Source: Fragum whitleyi (taxonomy: Eukaryota > Mollusca > Bivalvia > Cardiida > Cardiidae). Taken from it: a stretch of DNA of 64,000 bases. The DNA lies in contig OX411547.1 of NCBI GenBank assembly GCA_948146395.1, positions 33,249,368 through 33,313,367 of the forward strand. Reading direction: 5' to 3'. The notes beneath the pieces are model-generated. The model was not told where the DNA came from. It was given only the letters and a program-made list of their open reading frames with translations, and did not search any database. Below are positions 1 through 13,800 of this stretch, in pieces (position 1 is the stretch's first letter; each line of letters starts with the position of its first letter). A program made the position numbers and the translations under genes.

Positions 1-1154
1 ATCGTGCGCCATCGGTTTCAACAATTTAACTGTTTACACTCTAGAGGCCACAAATATTGTCCAATTTTCATGAAACTTGGTCAGAATGTTCAGGTCACAG
101 GGTTAAATCCATTGAAAATGGGAAGGATCTATGCCATATCTTTGGAAAAGGAGCCTTAATGACAATTTTTTGTTTAACACTTTAGAGGCCACAAATATGG
201 TCCAATCTTCATGAAACTTGGTCAGAATGATTGTCAGGTCATTTAAAAAGGATTAACCCTTTTGAAAAAAGGAAGGATTTATTTTATACCACAGGAAAAA
301 GGGCCAGAATGATGATTTTCTTGTTTTCGCTCTAGAGGCCACAAATATTATCCAGTCTTCATGAAACATGGTTGGAATGTTTGTCAGTTCACAAGGATTA
401 ACCCTATTGAAAAGAGGAAGGATCTATGTCATACCATGGGAAAAAGGGCCTTAATGACAATTTTCTTGTTTACACTCTAGAGGCCACAAATATTGTCCAA
501 TTTTCATGAAATTTGGGTCAGAGTGTTTGTCAGGTCACAAGGATGAACCCTATTGAAATTTGAAGGATTGTTTTATATAAAAGGAAAAGGGGCCTTAATC
601 TTAATTTTGTATTTTAGCTCTAGAGGCCACAAATATGGTCTAATCTTCATGAAACTTGGTCAGAATATTTGTCAGGTCACAAAGATGAACCCTAGTGCAA
701 ATTGGAAGGATCGGTGCCATATCAAGGTAAAAGGGGCCTCAATTGCAATTTTCTTGTTCACACTCTTGATGCCACAAAATATTGTCCAATCTCCATGAAA
801 CTTGGTCAGAATATTTGTCAGCTCCCATGGATTAACACTATTGAAAATGGAAGGATTGTTGCCATATTAAGGGGAAAGGGGCCTCAATTGCAATATTCTT
901 GTTCACTCTTTAGAAGCTAAAATATTGTCCAATCTTCATGAAACTTGGACAGAATGTATGTCAGGTAATAAGAATTAACCTATTGAAAATAAAAATGAAT
1001 TTTTATGACAGGAAATGGGGCCTCAATGACAATTTTCTTGTTTATTTGAGGCCTCAAAAAAAAAAAAAATGCAATTATGACTTGCTGGAAAATTTGAAAA
1101 AAATTGAGACAAAGATGTGAAGATGAGCGATAAAAGACCTTCAAGGCCCTCTTG
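1..1154 (-). mobile_element. E1: CAAGAG...TAA-type tandem-core element, truncated by window edge
   Basis: Read on the - strand the element starts CAAGAGGGCCTTGAAGGTC at 1154 (5' hairpin) followed by TATCGCTCA. It then holds several degenerate copies of a monomer of about 145 bp ('aagtttcatgaag...ggccacaaat', the same core as E7 and E11). Its 3' end lies left of base 1. The short open frames here are repeat noise. Confidence 0.7.
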
Positions 1155-1213
1155 TTCAATATTAAGAACCTGCAGCCGCCTAAATGTACCTGCTGGCTGT
1201 GATTATGTTTTCC

Positions 1214-1378
1214 TTAAGGTAGTGGACCTGTAATAGATCTGCAGCGTTTCGGCAGTAATGAACTTTGACAATGTAAACCAGAGTTTCCTAATGATTTTCA
1301 TTAGGAAACCTCGGTTTACATTGTGAAAGATTATATGATCCGAAATATTGCAAAACTATTACGGTCCCACTACTTTAA
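1214..1378. mobile_element. M1a: ~165-bp palindromic MITE with TTAA ends
   Basis: Starts TTAAGGTAGTGGACC and ends GGTCCCACTACTTTAA, with the centre tttcctaatga/tcattaggaaa. The whole unit folds back on itself. It lies directly beside SINE S1. Confidence 0.75.
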
Positions 1379-1381
1379 GTG

Positions 1382-1640
1382 GCCGCCGTCATAGCGCTGT
1401 TGGTAGCGCGTGGACTGTCAATCTAGAGGTCCTGGGTTCGAATCCCGATGGCGGCTCTCATTCTTTCCGATTATTTGTCTCTCACCAATGGGTTGATATT
1501 CATAGCCCTATGTGAGATAGCAGCTGAAGGCTAGGAAAGAATATGAGGGTTGTACTGGTTAGAGAAATACCAGGAAACCATTGTTAGGTGTTCCAGCTGC
1601 CGTGAGATAACTGAAATAATGTTGAAAGCGGCATTTACTC
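1382..1640 (+). mobile_element. S1: tRNA-derived SINE
   Basis: The 5' head (1382-1455) has paired ends GCCGCCG/TGGCGGC and a B box GGTTCGAATCC at 1435-1445. The D arm is displaced, so it is not a functional tRNA. The body carries 'ctctcaccaatgggttgat' and 'accattgttaggtg', shared with S2-S5. The tail is an ATTCAATCAATC-type repeat. Confidence 0.75.
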
Positions 1641-1703
1641 CATTCAATCAATCAAAACTAACTTAAGATCTTTTGTAACATACTTTTACTCCTTTTCTTG
1701 AAG

Positions 1704-1847
1704 GTTGCAATAATTCCCTGTGATGCCAAGGGTAAAGAGTACACTGAAAAGGATGACAAATATTGTGAACCGTCGGAGCTGATTGGTAAAGAGATCCACT
1801 TTAAAGTGAAAATCATGTATGGAAGAGGCTTTCCACCGAAATACTCA
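1704..1847 (+). CDS. Kinesin exon A (first visible exon)
   Basis: The exon holds 48 codons in phase 0, from an acceptor after ttcttgaag to the donor gtaagt. The product begins VAIIPCDAKGK and runs into the first strand of the C2-like tail (IHFKVKIMYGRGFPPKYS). No upstream in-window exon was found, so this is an internal exon. The M1b MITE starts about 55 bp downstream. Confidence 0.82.
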
Positions 1848-4800
1848 GTAAGTACCATATCATTGGTGAGCAAACAAAATCTTGTATCTATGGCTTATGT
1901 AAGGTTAGGGTAATGGACCTGTAATAGTTCCGCAGCATTTTGAACTCATGATATTTCAATATGTTTATTGAGGTTTCCAAATGAACACTGTTAAAGTTTA
2001 TGACTTCAGAAATGTTGCGTTATTTCTTAGGGGTCCACTACCGTAAAATAAAATTTAAAAAAATGCTGTTGACCTGAGAAAAAGAACCTGCCACACATGT
2101 TTATTAACATTTAAATTCTAGACAAGGCTGATTTATCTTAACCATTTCTTGTTAACACATCTTCTAAAATAATAAACAGATTTACATGAAAATTTCGTAG
2201 AATATATAGAGGATAATCGTTTGTTTCAGTGTAAGATTGATTTATATTTCATTGAGTGAACAATAAAAGCTATATTTTCACGAGTGGCAGAGCCACGAGT
2301 GAAAATAAAGCTTTTGTTGTTTACGAAATGAAATATTTATCGATCTTACATGAAAACAAACGATTATTCTATTTCTTTAATTCAAAAATGAGACAAAATG
2401 TGAAATTTCTATGACATATTTTCGTAAAGCGCGTCATTTCGCGCGTGATTGTTATGCAACGTTCATTGTGACGTCACTTATTTCGCCCCACATAGATGAC
2501 GTCAGATTGGATGAAATGCACAAAAGCAGGGTATAAGTTTTTGATAATTTCACTGCTTTTGCAGTGAGATTATCAAGTGATAATCTATTGTTATTTCTCG
2601 ATAAACTACCGAAAAGCATTAAAGAAATTTCAATATTTTACTATGCACATACTGTCAAGATTTTGCATTAATTTGCTTCATCACAGAAAATGTGACCTTC
2701 ATGTAAAGTCTTTTTTAAAGTACATTTATTTCCTTGATTTATGGACAATTATCCCTCATCGTTCTGATCCTAAAATATTTCTGCTTTGTTCAGTCTGATC
2801 TTAATCTATGACCCCAGATTTTCCTTTTTAAACTAGAAAAGTAAGAGAGTTTTACAATGAAGATGATAACTGATTCAATTTGTGCATCAAGTGCTTTCAG
2901 CACTTTGATTTTGCAATTTTGCCAAGGTTTTCATTAGCATCCAGAAATTAACACTTACTCCTGTGAGTCAGGAGTCCATTATTCTCCCAACTCATACACT
3001 GCAAATCCATTAAAATGCTGTGGGTTCCAAGAAGTGAATCAGCAGAAGTAATAGATGTGCTGCTATAACGCTGTTATCCCCCGTTGCTGACACCCCTCCC
3101 CTGCCTCCCCCTGCAAAATAAAAATAAAAAAAAAAAGTATCGGACCTTCCTGCCTGCCAGCTGAGAAGCACCAATAAGGATCTTAAGGTAGTGGACCCGT
3201 AATAGTTCCGCAACATTTTGGAACACATATTATTTCACAATGTTAACTGAGGTTTCCTAATGAAATCATTAGGAAACCTCGGTTAACACTGTTAAAGTTC
3301 ATCACCCCCACAATGTTGTGGAACTATTACGGGTCCACTACCTTAAAAAGGTAGAGTAAAATGCATTAAGTTTCAAAAGATCAATGAATTTCGAATTCTA
3401 AATAAAGTCTTCATGAAAATAGGTGAAAATAATTATCTATGGAATCAAAATAAATAGTACCCTACATACGATCGTAACTAAACGTAACTAAACCAAAGTA
3501 ATTGTAACTCTCGGAGTGTAGGACAGCATTACCCGCCTTCTTTTAACAGGGAATGAAATGCCACAAATGTAATTAAATGAATTTGTAGTTACGATATTAT
3601 GATTGCGGGTTTTGCGAAATTGAGCTTATTCATTTTATATGTGCCCTTTGATTGACAGTTGATAGATCACCAGAAAAAGAAAGCCCAGAATGCGACTTAG
3701 TTTAAGTTTAATTAAAAGATTTAATTCTTATTTTCCTTTAAGTAATCTTATTTTTGATAAAAAACAATGGAACATTTTGTCAAAGGGAGATAACAAAAAA
3801 AATAAATAAATAAAAATAAACTGGGTAGGTGGGCTGGTCTTTATTCAAATATTTGTTAACTGTTCCTGATATGTGAATGAAAATAAAACGAGTTTGGCTC
3901 ATTTTATGGACACTTGGCTCCTTGTGAAGTTTATTAACATGGATTTAATGTGTGCAAGTTCGACTCTTCACTGTTCAATCATGTTCCTCTATAAACTAAG
4001 CAAAATCTCGACAACTCAATGTATTTGATATGTGTTTGAGACTTCTCACTCAATGTCAAACCATTTTGGAACAAACAATCTAAACAATTAATCATTTGAT
4101 ATGCCATGTCTGCGGGAGGTGTGAAAAACATTTGTATTGATAAACCTAGCTTCGTACAGTATTGATTTTTATCTAATTTCCATTTTTCCACGTTAAATCA
4201 AGATCAAAACAGCGAACCCTGAGCATGACAAGGGTAAAGCAAGAAAAATGAATCAGCCTGTAAGAGACATTTCCAACAATTTGACATGTGCGTGAAGGGC
4301 TAACATGAACCAACCTTAACTGCCACATATTATGATTAGAAGTTTGTCTGACTTTCGAAAGACACTTTTGGACCCTACCTTTCTACAAAGGGCACAATTG
4401 AAGAGGCTGGTCAGACTGTGCAAATGCACAGGCTGGCAAGAGTCTTTACTGGGCGCACATTTGAAATTGTTGGAAATGTCACATACAGGCTGAAACAAGA
4501 ATATTTTGTACTTTTTTTCAGTCCTTTTACTGCTCACACCGTATTTATATGGAAGACAAAGACATCCAGACTAAAGTCATCAGTAACACGACTAATCCAG
4601 AGTTCAACTACGAAAGGGTCGTCACTCTGACCGGCACAGAAGAGGTAATACTCATAATCATCTCACAAGAGTACTGTCTATTCTAAAAAAGTAAAGGGGA
4701 AATTAACAATCCAAAAAAGATACAAATTTTTGCTCTTTATCTGTGTAAAAAAAAACGTCCATAAACTTAAAAAAATTGGTTGAATTTTCAAAAGTATGTG

Positions 4801-7800
4801 CTAAAATGCCTGATCCTTCCTCATGAAATAGACACTGCAAGAGCCTGCGTTTTACTGCTCCAAAAAATACAAAAATTTAGAGAAAAACATTGTCAAAATA
4901 AAAAAATTGAATTTATACAAGCATTTTCTTCATCGTCAACAATTCTTCTACCACAAAAGCAAGGATTTTAAAAAATTGATCAATTTAAAATTCAATTTAA
5001 AATTCTCATCTGCAACTTCCATTATAATGTTTGTCTTTCTTTCTTTACTCTTTCTCATGCAATCCAACTTTTTTAACTTTCCTATAGAAAACCTTTAGAA
5101 ACTATTTTGAAAATGAAAATAAAATGCTTGAAAGAAATTTTCAGATATCTCCTAGGACAAGGTCAAGGTCAAAGTCAAATTTGGCTTGTCTGGGGCATAG
5201 CTCCATCATTTATGGATTGACTAAGATACTCACCACAATTGTTCTTCATCAAGAAAAAATATGCAGTTTGAAAGAAATTTTCAGATAGCTCAAAGGTTAC
5301 AGATCAAGGTCAAACATGTACAGGACCCCCAAACTTAAGGTGGCAATGGACAGAGGCTTCCCGACTCTATAAACCGGAAGTGGGTTTTCGTTTATTTTAC
5401 GGCTCTTTTTGCGCGTTGTTTAAAAAGACCGGTTTTTGTAAGATTCTACTTATGGAAATAACGTAAAATAATGATGGTAAAACTTCATAATTTAGCTTCT
5501 TTTCAACATTTGATATTAATTGAATGACAAGATAATTTAATTTAACAATAAAATGCGTTAAAACTGTCATTCTATTAGGGGGGGAACACAGAAAATAACG
5601 AAAAAAAAACCTTATTTGCATGGAAAGGTATGCTGAATTTTTTACCAAATAAAGGAAAAATATGGATTATTAACATATCGGAAAATAAGAAAAATTCATT
5701 GGGTAATTTCTTCAAAAAATAGGTTTTTGTGACAATTTTATCTAGTAAAATTACAAAATTTAGTGCATTTTTGACTTTTGAAAGCAAATTGTCCAAATAC
5801 AATTGATCAAAGAGAAATTTTCTTGTCAATAGCCATTGTGTACATGTATAAGGTCTATCAAAGTGTATGTGTTTTTATAGCTATAACTTAATATAGGGTT
5901 TATACTAGACCTAAAACGAATATAACCATTTTACTGAAAAATGGCCTTTACCACTCAAGGGCAGATAACTCTAGCATGAAAACGAGCATGGAAAGGTACC
6001 TTCAAGAAAAAAATTCATTGGGCGAAAAAAAATGACGCCAGGTGTCCATTGCTACCTTAAGGAAAGACCCCTAAGATCCCAATTATCGATTCCTTCGAAC
6101 CCTGTTTTTCTTAGAAGTCAGACTAAAACCCTAATATTATAAGCCAAGCTATGTCATGGTCAAGTCACTTCTTGCTGGTTATTGAAATGAATGAATGATA
6201 GATATGTGACCATATGTCATGCAAAAAAGGACCATCTGGAAACTTTATAAATTTAATATTTGTGACCTGTCACACAAAAAGGGACAATCTGGGTCCTGCG
6301 TAAGGTATCGATCGTAGTCAGACTGCACAGACTGACTGGGAGCGAAACTTTTTGCACTGTGCTTATTTTCTGAATCTTGAATGATCAATCTACCTTCCAG
6401 TGAAAGAATTTTTGAAATGCAACTTCTGGTTGACCTATTCGGGATAAAATCTTTTTTTCAATAATCCATATTACTGAATTCCTGGATGGTCCTTTTTTGC
6501 ATGATGGGTCGCATTTAATAAAAGATATTGCCGGGCATTGGTCAACTAGAGGGTTTATACAGATCGATGCCTCAGCGCTAAACAGTTGTAACTCCCTATA
6601 AACATATAGGGAGTTACAACTGTTTCGCGCTGAGCCATCGAGATAGGTAGGTTGATCACTGTAGATTCAATAAATCAGCCATGTGCATAAGATTTCCACG
6701 CTGACAATTTATGCACTACCAGATATCTTTTGCATGACAGATCACATTAGTAAAGAAAAGTATGATATTTATGTAAGATATGTGAAAACTAAGGGGACCA
6801 TCAACACCCCTAGGTTAAGGGAATGGTCGCTTAATACAAAATATCATGATAAATGTGATAGTTCATTTTGATAGCATTTATAGATTGTCAGTTCATTTTG
6901 ATAGCATTTATAGATTGTCAGTTCATTTTGATAGCATTTATAGATTGTCTGTTCATTTTGATAGCATTGTCGGTCAAGTCATACTGAATCCTATGATGTT
7001 GGAACCCATTAGAATTGTCTTATAAGACAATTCTAATGGGCTCCAACAACATAAGATTCAATATTATCAATTTTTAGCTCGACTATTCGAAGAATAGGGG
7101 GGCTATTCCGGTCACCCGGGCGTCGGCGTCGGCGTAATGCTTTGGTTAAGTTTTTACGTGCAAGTGTTTAAAATCTCTGTTTCTATCAAAGCTATTGCTT
7201 TGAAACTTTGCACATGCTTCTGTGACCATAATATCAGCCTCTAGACAAAGATTCAATACTCTGATATTGAATTTAGTGGAATTTTAACCCTTTTTGGACT
7301 TAGAAATCTTGGTTAAGTTTTTACGTGCAAATGTTGTTTATCTGTAATTTTTCTGTTTCTATAAAAGCTATTGCTTTGAAACTTTACACATGCTTCTGTG
7401 GCCATAATACCAGCCTCTTGACAAAGATTCATAACTCTGGTATTGAATTTAGTGGAATTTTAACCCTTTTCGGACTTAGAAATTCTTTGTTAAGTTTTTA
7501 CGTGCAAATGTTGTATATCTGTAATATCTCTATTTCTACTAAAGCTATTGCTTTGAAACTATGTACATGCTTTTGTGACCATAATATCAGCCTCTTGACA
7601 AAGATTCAATTGTATGGTATTGAATTTAGTGGAATTTTAACCCTTTTCGGACTTAGGAATTCCTGGTTAAGTTTTTACGTGCAAATGTTGTATATCTGTA
7701 ATATCTCTTATTCAACTAAAGCTATTGCTTTGATACTATGCACATGCTTCTGTGACCATAATATAAGCTTTTTGACAAAGATTCAATACTCTGATATTGA

Positions 7801-10800
7801 ATTTAGTGGAATTTTAACCCTTTTCAGACTTAGAAATTCCTGGTTAAGTTTTTACGTGCAAATGTTGTATATCAGTTATATCTCTATTTCTACCTGGGCT
7901 TTTGCTTGGAAACTATACACATGATTCTGTTACCATTATATCAGCTTCTAGTCAAAGATTAATTATTTTCATATTGAATTTCATTGAATTTTAACCTTTT
8001 TCAGACCTAGAAATTCTTGGTTAAGTTTTTACGTGCAAATGTTGTACATCAGTTATATCTCTTATTCTAGTAAAGCTATTGCTTGGAAACTTTGCACATG
8101 CTTCTGTGATCATAATATCAGCCTCTTGACAAAGATTCAATTCTATGGTATTGAATTTAGCGGAATTTTAACTCTTTTCGGACTTAAAAATCTTGGTTAA
8201 GTTTCTACGTGCAAATGTTGTTTATGTGTAATATTTCTGTTTCTATAAAAGCTATTGCTTTGAAACTTTACACATGCTTCTGTGACCATAATATCAGCAT
8301 CTAGACAAAGATTCATTACCCAGATATTGATTTTAGTGGATTTTTAACCCTTTTCGGACTTAGAAATCTTGGTTAAGTTTTTATGTGCAACTGATGTACA
8401 TCTGTTATATCTGTATCTACTAAAGCTGTTGCTTGGAAACTTTATACATGCTTCTTTGACCATAATATTAGCCCACAGAAAAAGATTTATTACTCTGATA
8501 TTTAATTTAGTGGAATTTTAACCCTTTTTTGCCTTAAAAATCTTGGTTATGTTATTATATGCAACTGGTTTATGTTAGTTGTATTTCTGTTCCTACTAAA
8601 GATATTTCTTTTAAACTTTGCACAGTCTTTTATGACCAAAATATCAGCCTCTAGACAAAGATTCTTTTCTCTTGACTTAAATTTCATTGAATTTCCAATG
8701 TCGATATTGATTTGCTGTTACTATCCAGCACTAGGAATAGTCGAGCTTCGCTGTCCTCCGACAGCTCTTGTTCATTTAGAATGTCCTCTTTTTCAGAGAT
8801 TTTGGTTGTGATGATGGGACTATTTATGGTGGTCGCTTAATAAAATTAGTCGCTTAATAGATGTGGTGGCTCATGCAATATCAACTGTATATCAAATTAA
8901 AGTTCTATTATGTTTCAAAAACAGGTTGTCAATTTTCTGAAAGAAGAAGCCTTTATTGTGAAAGTGTTTGGTAAACAGAAGGATGTTAAAACAAAAGGTG
9001 GAATTACCAAAAAGATTTCATCTGTTGGTGGAATACATGCCCTGAATACAAACCAACAGGTATATACCGTAAAAACTCTTATAGAACCCTGGGGTTCTAT
9101 TTGGATCATCAAATTTCCTTTAGAAAGGGATGGACATTTACTAGAGGCTATGTTACATATCTATGGCTCAGTGCCTAACAGTTGTAATTGCCTATAAACA
9201 ATATAGACAGTTACAACTGTTTCCTGCTAAGTCATCAATATTATGTAAAGACCTTAATAAAATGGCGTAAATAAACATAATGCAAAATATTAACCCTTGT
9301 CCTGCTGAATAAATTTTGGCTAAAAATTTGCATCAAAATCAAAGGGCAAAAAGCACTGAAAGTACCTTCTGTAGGTCAATTTTTATTTGAAAAAATAATT
9401 CTATTGACAATTCTGGTTTGAAAGTAAGAAACAGGTGGTGTAGACTAACATCAGACTGCACATATGTGCAGGCTTATGTTTGTCTATAGCTCCTGCAAAA
9501 GCAGAAATATTCCGGGTTCAGCATGACAAGGGTCAACATATGATTGGGGAAAAAGTGCATAAAACCTCTATTGAATTTTTAGTTACCTTGAATTTATGGG
9601 TATGGGTCTTTTGAGAGGCTACAAAAGTTTTGGAAATCACACCAAAAATGGTCTCTTTCAACCTTTAAAAAGGGAAATGGGGTTTTATTAGAGCACAGGG
9701 CTCTATTAGAATTTTAATGGTATTTGATTTTGTTTCGTGTTTGTTTTTCATGGGAACTGAAGGAATTCATACATTTGACTGTGAGGATGCCTTTCGATAA
9801 TCATCAGCCTCTATAGTTCTGCAATTAAGAGTGAGTGAACAAAGGTCAATTTTGTAAATACAGGTATAGACAAAATTGATCTTCAAATACTCACTCAAAC
9901 TTGTGGAGCTATACCTTCCTTGATGCCAAATTAATTAAAAAGAGTGAGGAAAAGCATTAGTGGTGATATATTCTGATACCTTTTTAAGCAAAGGTTCTAA
10001 AACCATTTGATTCCTTTTGTTTTCAAAAGTATAATGGACAAATTTAAAGTGGAGTTAGAAGCTTTTTAAGCAAAGGTTCTAAATCCATTTGATTCCTTTT
10101 GTTTTCAAAAGTATAATGGACAAAATTAAAGAGGAGTTAGAAGCTTTTTAAGCAAAGGTTCTAAAACCATTTGATTCCTTTTGTTTTCAAAAGTATAATG
10201 GACAAAATTAAAGAGGAGTTAGAAGCTTTTTAAGCAAAGGTTCTAAAACCATTTGATTCCTTTTGTTTTCAAAAGTATAATGGACAAAATTAAAGAGGAG
10301 TTAGAAGCTTTTTAAGCAAAGGTTCTAAATCCATTTGATTCCTTTTGTTTTCAAAAGTATAATGGACAAAATTAAAGAGGAGTTAGAAGCTTTTTAAGCA
10401 AAGGTTCTAAATCCATTTGATTCCTTTTGTTTTCAAAAGTATAATGGACAAAATTAAAGAGGAGTTAGAAGCTTTTTAAGCAAAGGTTCTAAAACCATTT
10501 GATTCCTTTTGTTTTCAAAAGTATAATGGACAAAATTAAAGAGGAGTTAGAAGCTTTTTAAGCAAAGGTTCTAAATCCATTTGATTCCTTTTGTTTTCAA
10601 AAGTATAATGGACAAAATTAAAGAGGAGTTAGAAGCTTTTTAAGCAAAGGTTCTAAATCCATTTGATTCCTTTTGTTTTCAAAAGTATAATGGACAAAAT
10701 TAAAGAGGAGTTAGAAGCTTTTTAAGCAAAGGTTCTAAAACCATTTGATTCCTTTTGTTTTCAAAAGTATAATGGACAAAATTAAAGAGGAGTTAGAAGC

Positions 10801-13800
10801 TTTTTAAGCAAAGGTTCTAAAACCATTTGATTCCTTTTGTTTTCAAAAGTATAATGGACAAAATTAAAGAGGAGTTAGAAGCTTTTTAAGCAAAGGTTCT
10901 AAAACCATTTGATTCCTTTTGTTTTCAAAAGTATAATGGACAAAATTAAAGAGGAGTTAGAAGCTTTTTAAGCAAAGGTTCTAAAACCATTTGATTCCTT
11001 TTGTTTTCAAAAGTATAATGGACAAAATTAAAGAGGAGTTAGAAGCTTTTTAAGCAAAGGTTCTAAAACCATTTGATTCCTTTTGTTTTCAAAAGTATAA
11101 TGGACAAAATTAAAGAGGAGTTAGAAGCTTTTTAAGCAAAGGTTCTAAAACCATTTGATTCCTTTTGTTTTCAAAAGTATAATGGACAAAATTAAAGAGG
11201 AGTTAGAAGCTTTTTAAGCAAAGGTTCTAAAACCATTTGATTCCTTTTGTTTTCAAAAGTATAATGGACAAAATTAAAGAGGAGTTAGAAGCTTTTTAAG
11301 CAAAGGTTCTAAATCCATTTGATTCCTTTTGTTTTCAAAAGTATAATGGACAAAATTAAAGAGGAGTTAGAAGCTTTTTAAGCAAAGGTTCTAAATCCAT
11401 TTGATTCCTTTTGTTTTCAAAAGTATAATGGACAAAATTAAAGAGGAGTTAGAAGCTTTTTAAGCAAAGGTTCTAAAACCATTTGATTCCTTTTGTTTTC
11501 AAAAGTATAATGGACAAAATTAAAGAGGAGTTAGAAGCTTTTTAAGCAAAGGTTCTAAAACCATTTGATTCCTTTTGTTTTCAAAAGTATAATGGACAAA
11601 ATTAAAGAGGAGTTAGAAGCTGGGCTTGACAGTATTGAATTCTGATTTTGAGAATATCTTGCACTTTAAGGAATATTGAACATCCCTGTGTCATTCAGGA
11701 TGACAAACTGGTTTTAACTGTTTGCAAATTATACTCCACTTTGCAAATAGGTGTATGTGCAAAGCAGGGTATAATTTGCTAAGAGTTTGCACTGTTTTGT
11801 CATCCTGAATGTAGGGCTGACGGGATCCGTCACAATATTTTGGTAATAAACTTTCATTATACTTAAAACAACACTTTAACCCTTTGCTGTTTAATCCCTG
11901 CTTTTTACTTGCCTGTGATTTTATGATTGAGAAAACATCGTGAAAAAAGAAGAAATTGCTTCTGACAAGCAATTTCTTCTTTTTCCACACTATTTTCTAC
12001 CCTATAGAATGATTATTTTTCAAATTAAATCCACTTTAAATTTTCGTCTGCAAAACCTTTGAATTTGGACAGGTCCAAAATTTTGTAAAACAGGAAAGGG
12101 TTAAGGAAATAAAATTGCAATTCATGTATGGGAATCACTGAAAGTTTTACAAACAATGTATCTGCAACTGAAGAATTGCTGAAAATAAATTAACACAGGC
12201 ATGGGTCAAACCTTTGTGGAAAAGAAATATCAAAATTTTAGGTTTACAAGCTAACATGTTAACCATAGAAGATCTAACCTTACGCAGGTTTCAGGCATTG
12301 TATTGAAACCTTGTTGGACCTATGCTTGTTAAAGAGATGTATATCATAATGATAAGGGAATTTGAATTCTATAAAACAAACACATTAATTAACCTTTGTG
12401 TTTAACATGCTAGTAAAGGGAAATTGATCAACACTTTTGTTGCTATTTATATGAAGTTGCTTTTAAAACTTTTAAAAGCAATTTCACATCAAAAGCAATA
12501 AAAGAGTTAATCTTAAAAAGGCACATGTACTTTTTCTTTAAATCTATTGTTTGTGAACATAGTCAATTTAAAGAGTCACATACATTCAAGGATATTCCAG
12601 TATCCAGCTATGGATAAAGCATCAATCAAGAATAAAGTCTATACTCCCTTGGATATAGTTTTACATAGCGTTAGGAGTTTTGCTAAAAAAGTATTATGAA
12701 TTATCATTTTCAGAGATTTGATCCAGAAAAAGTAAAATATATGATGGAGGTCACTGCCTTAAAAAAGAGACAGGAAAAAATGGAGCAAAAACTGGTAATG
12801 CTAACTTTTATTCACTGTTCAGAACTTTATTTGTTAATAAATGATCAGATTTTAAGATTAAAATACATGTAATAAAATTTGTCTCCTTAAACTATAAAAA
12901 TTCCAGAACTTGAAAATTCAGATACCATTTCCCCCCTTATGATAGTAATATAATAATATAATACTAAAAGTAGCACCCATACAATCTCTACTAAAAAAAC
13001 TGACTTCAAATGCCTACATTTGAGGAATGTGTTTAGACTTCTTCTCTAATTTAATGTGAATCTTCTCTAAACACTTATTTAAATGATTGTTTAGATCAAA
13101 TTCACCTCAAATTAAAGGGAAATGGGCCTAAAAGACATCAATTTTAATGCTTTTTTAAATCAGAAAATGCATGCCAAATAAAAGCTCCCTGACAATGATA
13201 TGTATATTCCAATGAGTGTTTATTAGGAGAAATACAGTATTTTTTTTTCTAATTTCTAAGAATCTTCAGTGTTACACTATCTTTTCATTCAAATCTTTAT
13301 TTGTTGGATGAAAATATTATGCAATATATGCAAAAGAAAAATCCTGAAGTTTTAAATCATGTGAATTCATTTAATTTAACAGCAGAGGGCTCGATTCAGT
13401 CAAAAGGGTTCTTTGCCCGGAATAGGCTGACTTTTTTTATTAAGGGCTACCACTAGCTATTCCTTACCTAAAGTCTGCTCTTAATTGCCTATCAGTCTGC
13501 AAATTACCTCGCTTTAATTCTTCACAATTACTTCATGATTTTATATGCCCGCATTTCAGGCGCACATGCAAAAGATGATAGCAACAGCAGAAGAACACAA
13601 CAAACGTAAAGTATCAACCAAAATCATCAAGGATATCTACCACGCTCCGACCAATGACCAAGCGGAGAAGTGCATTGCGCTGATCCCGCTGGAGAAAGGT
13701 AGGAATTCTTGGTAGGTGCCATACAATCACTGTGTACACAGCAAGGTAACAGGGCTGAATGTATTTGGAGACAATCAGGATTTGACCCTAACATTTTTTT

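Noticed and set aside
1382..1455. A functional tRNA gene (GTC anticodon, B box present)
   Set aside because: The D arm is displaced by about three bases and the anticodon stem is imperfect. The sequence continues into a body shared with S2 and S3, so it is a SINE head.
7325..7924. 199-codon open frame as a repeat protein gene
   Set aside because: It lies wholly in the 177-bp tandem core of E2. The frame stays open because the unit is a multiple of three, and no start context, splice signal or known domain is seen.
9981..11620. CRISPR-like array
   Set aside because: The units are contiguous with no unique spacers, and the genome is eukaryotic.
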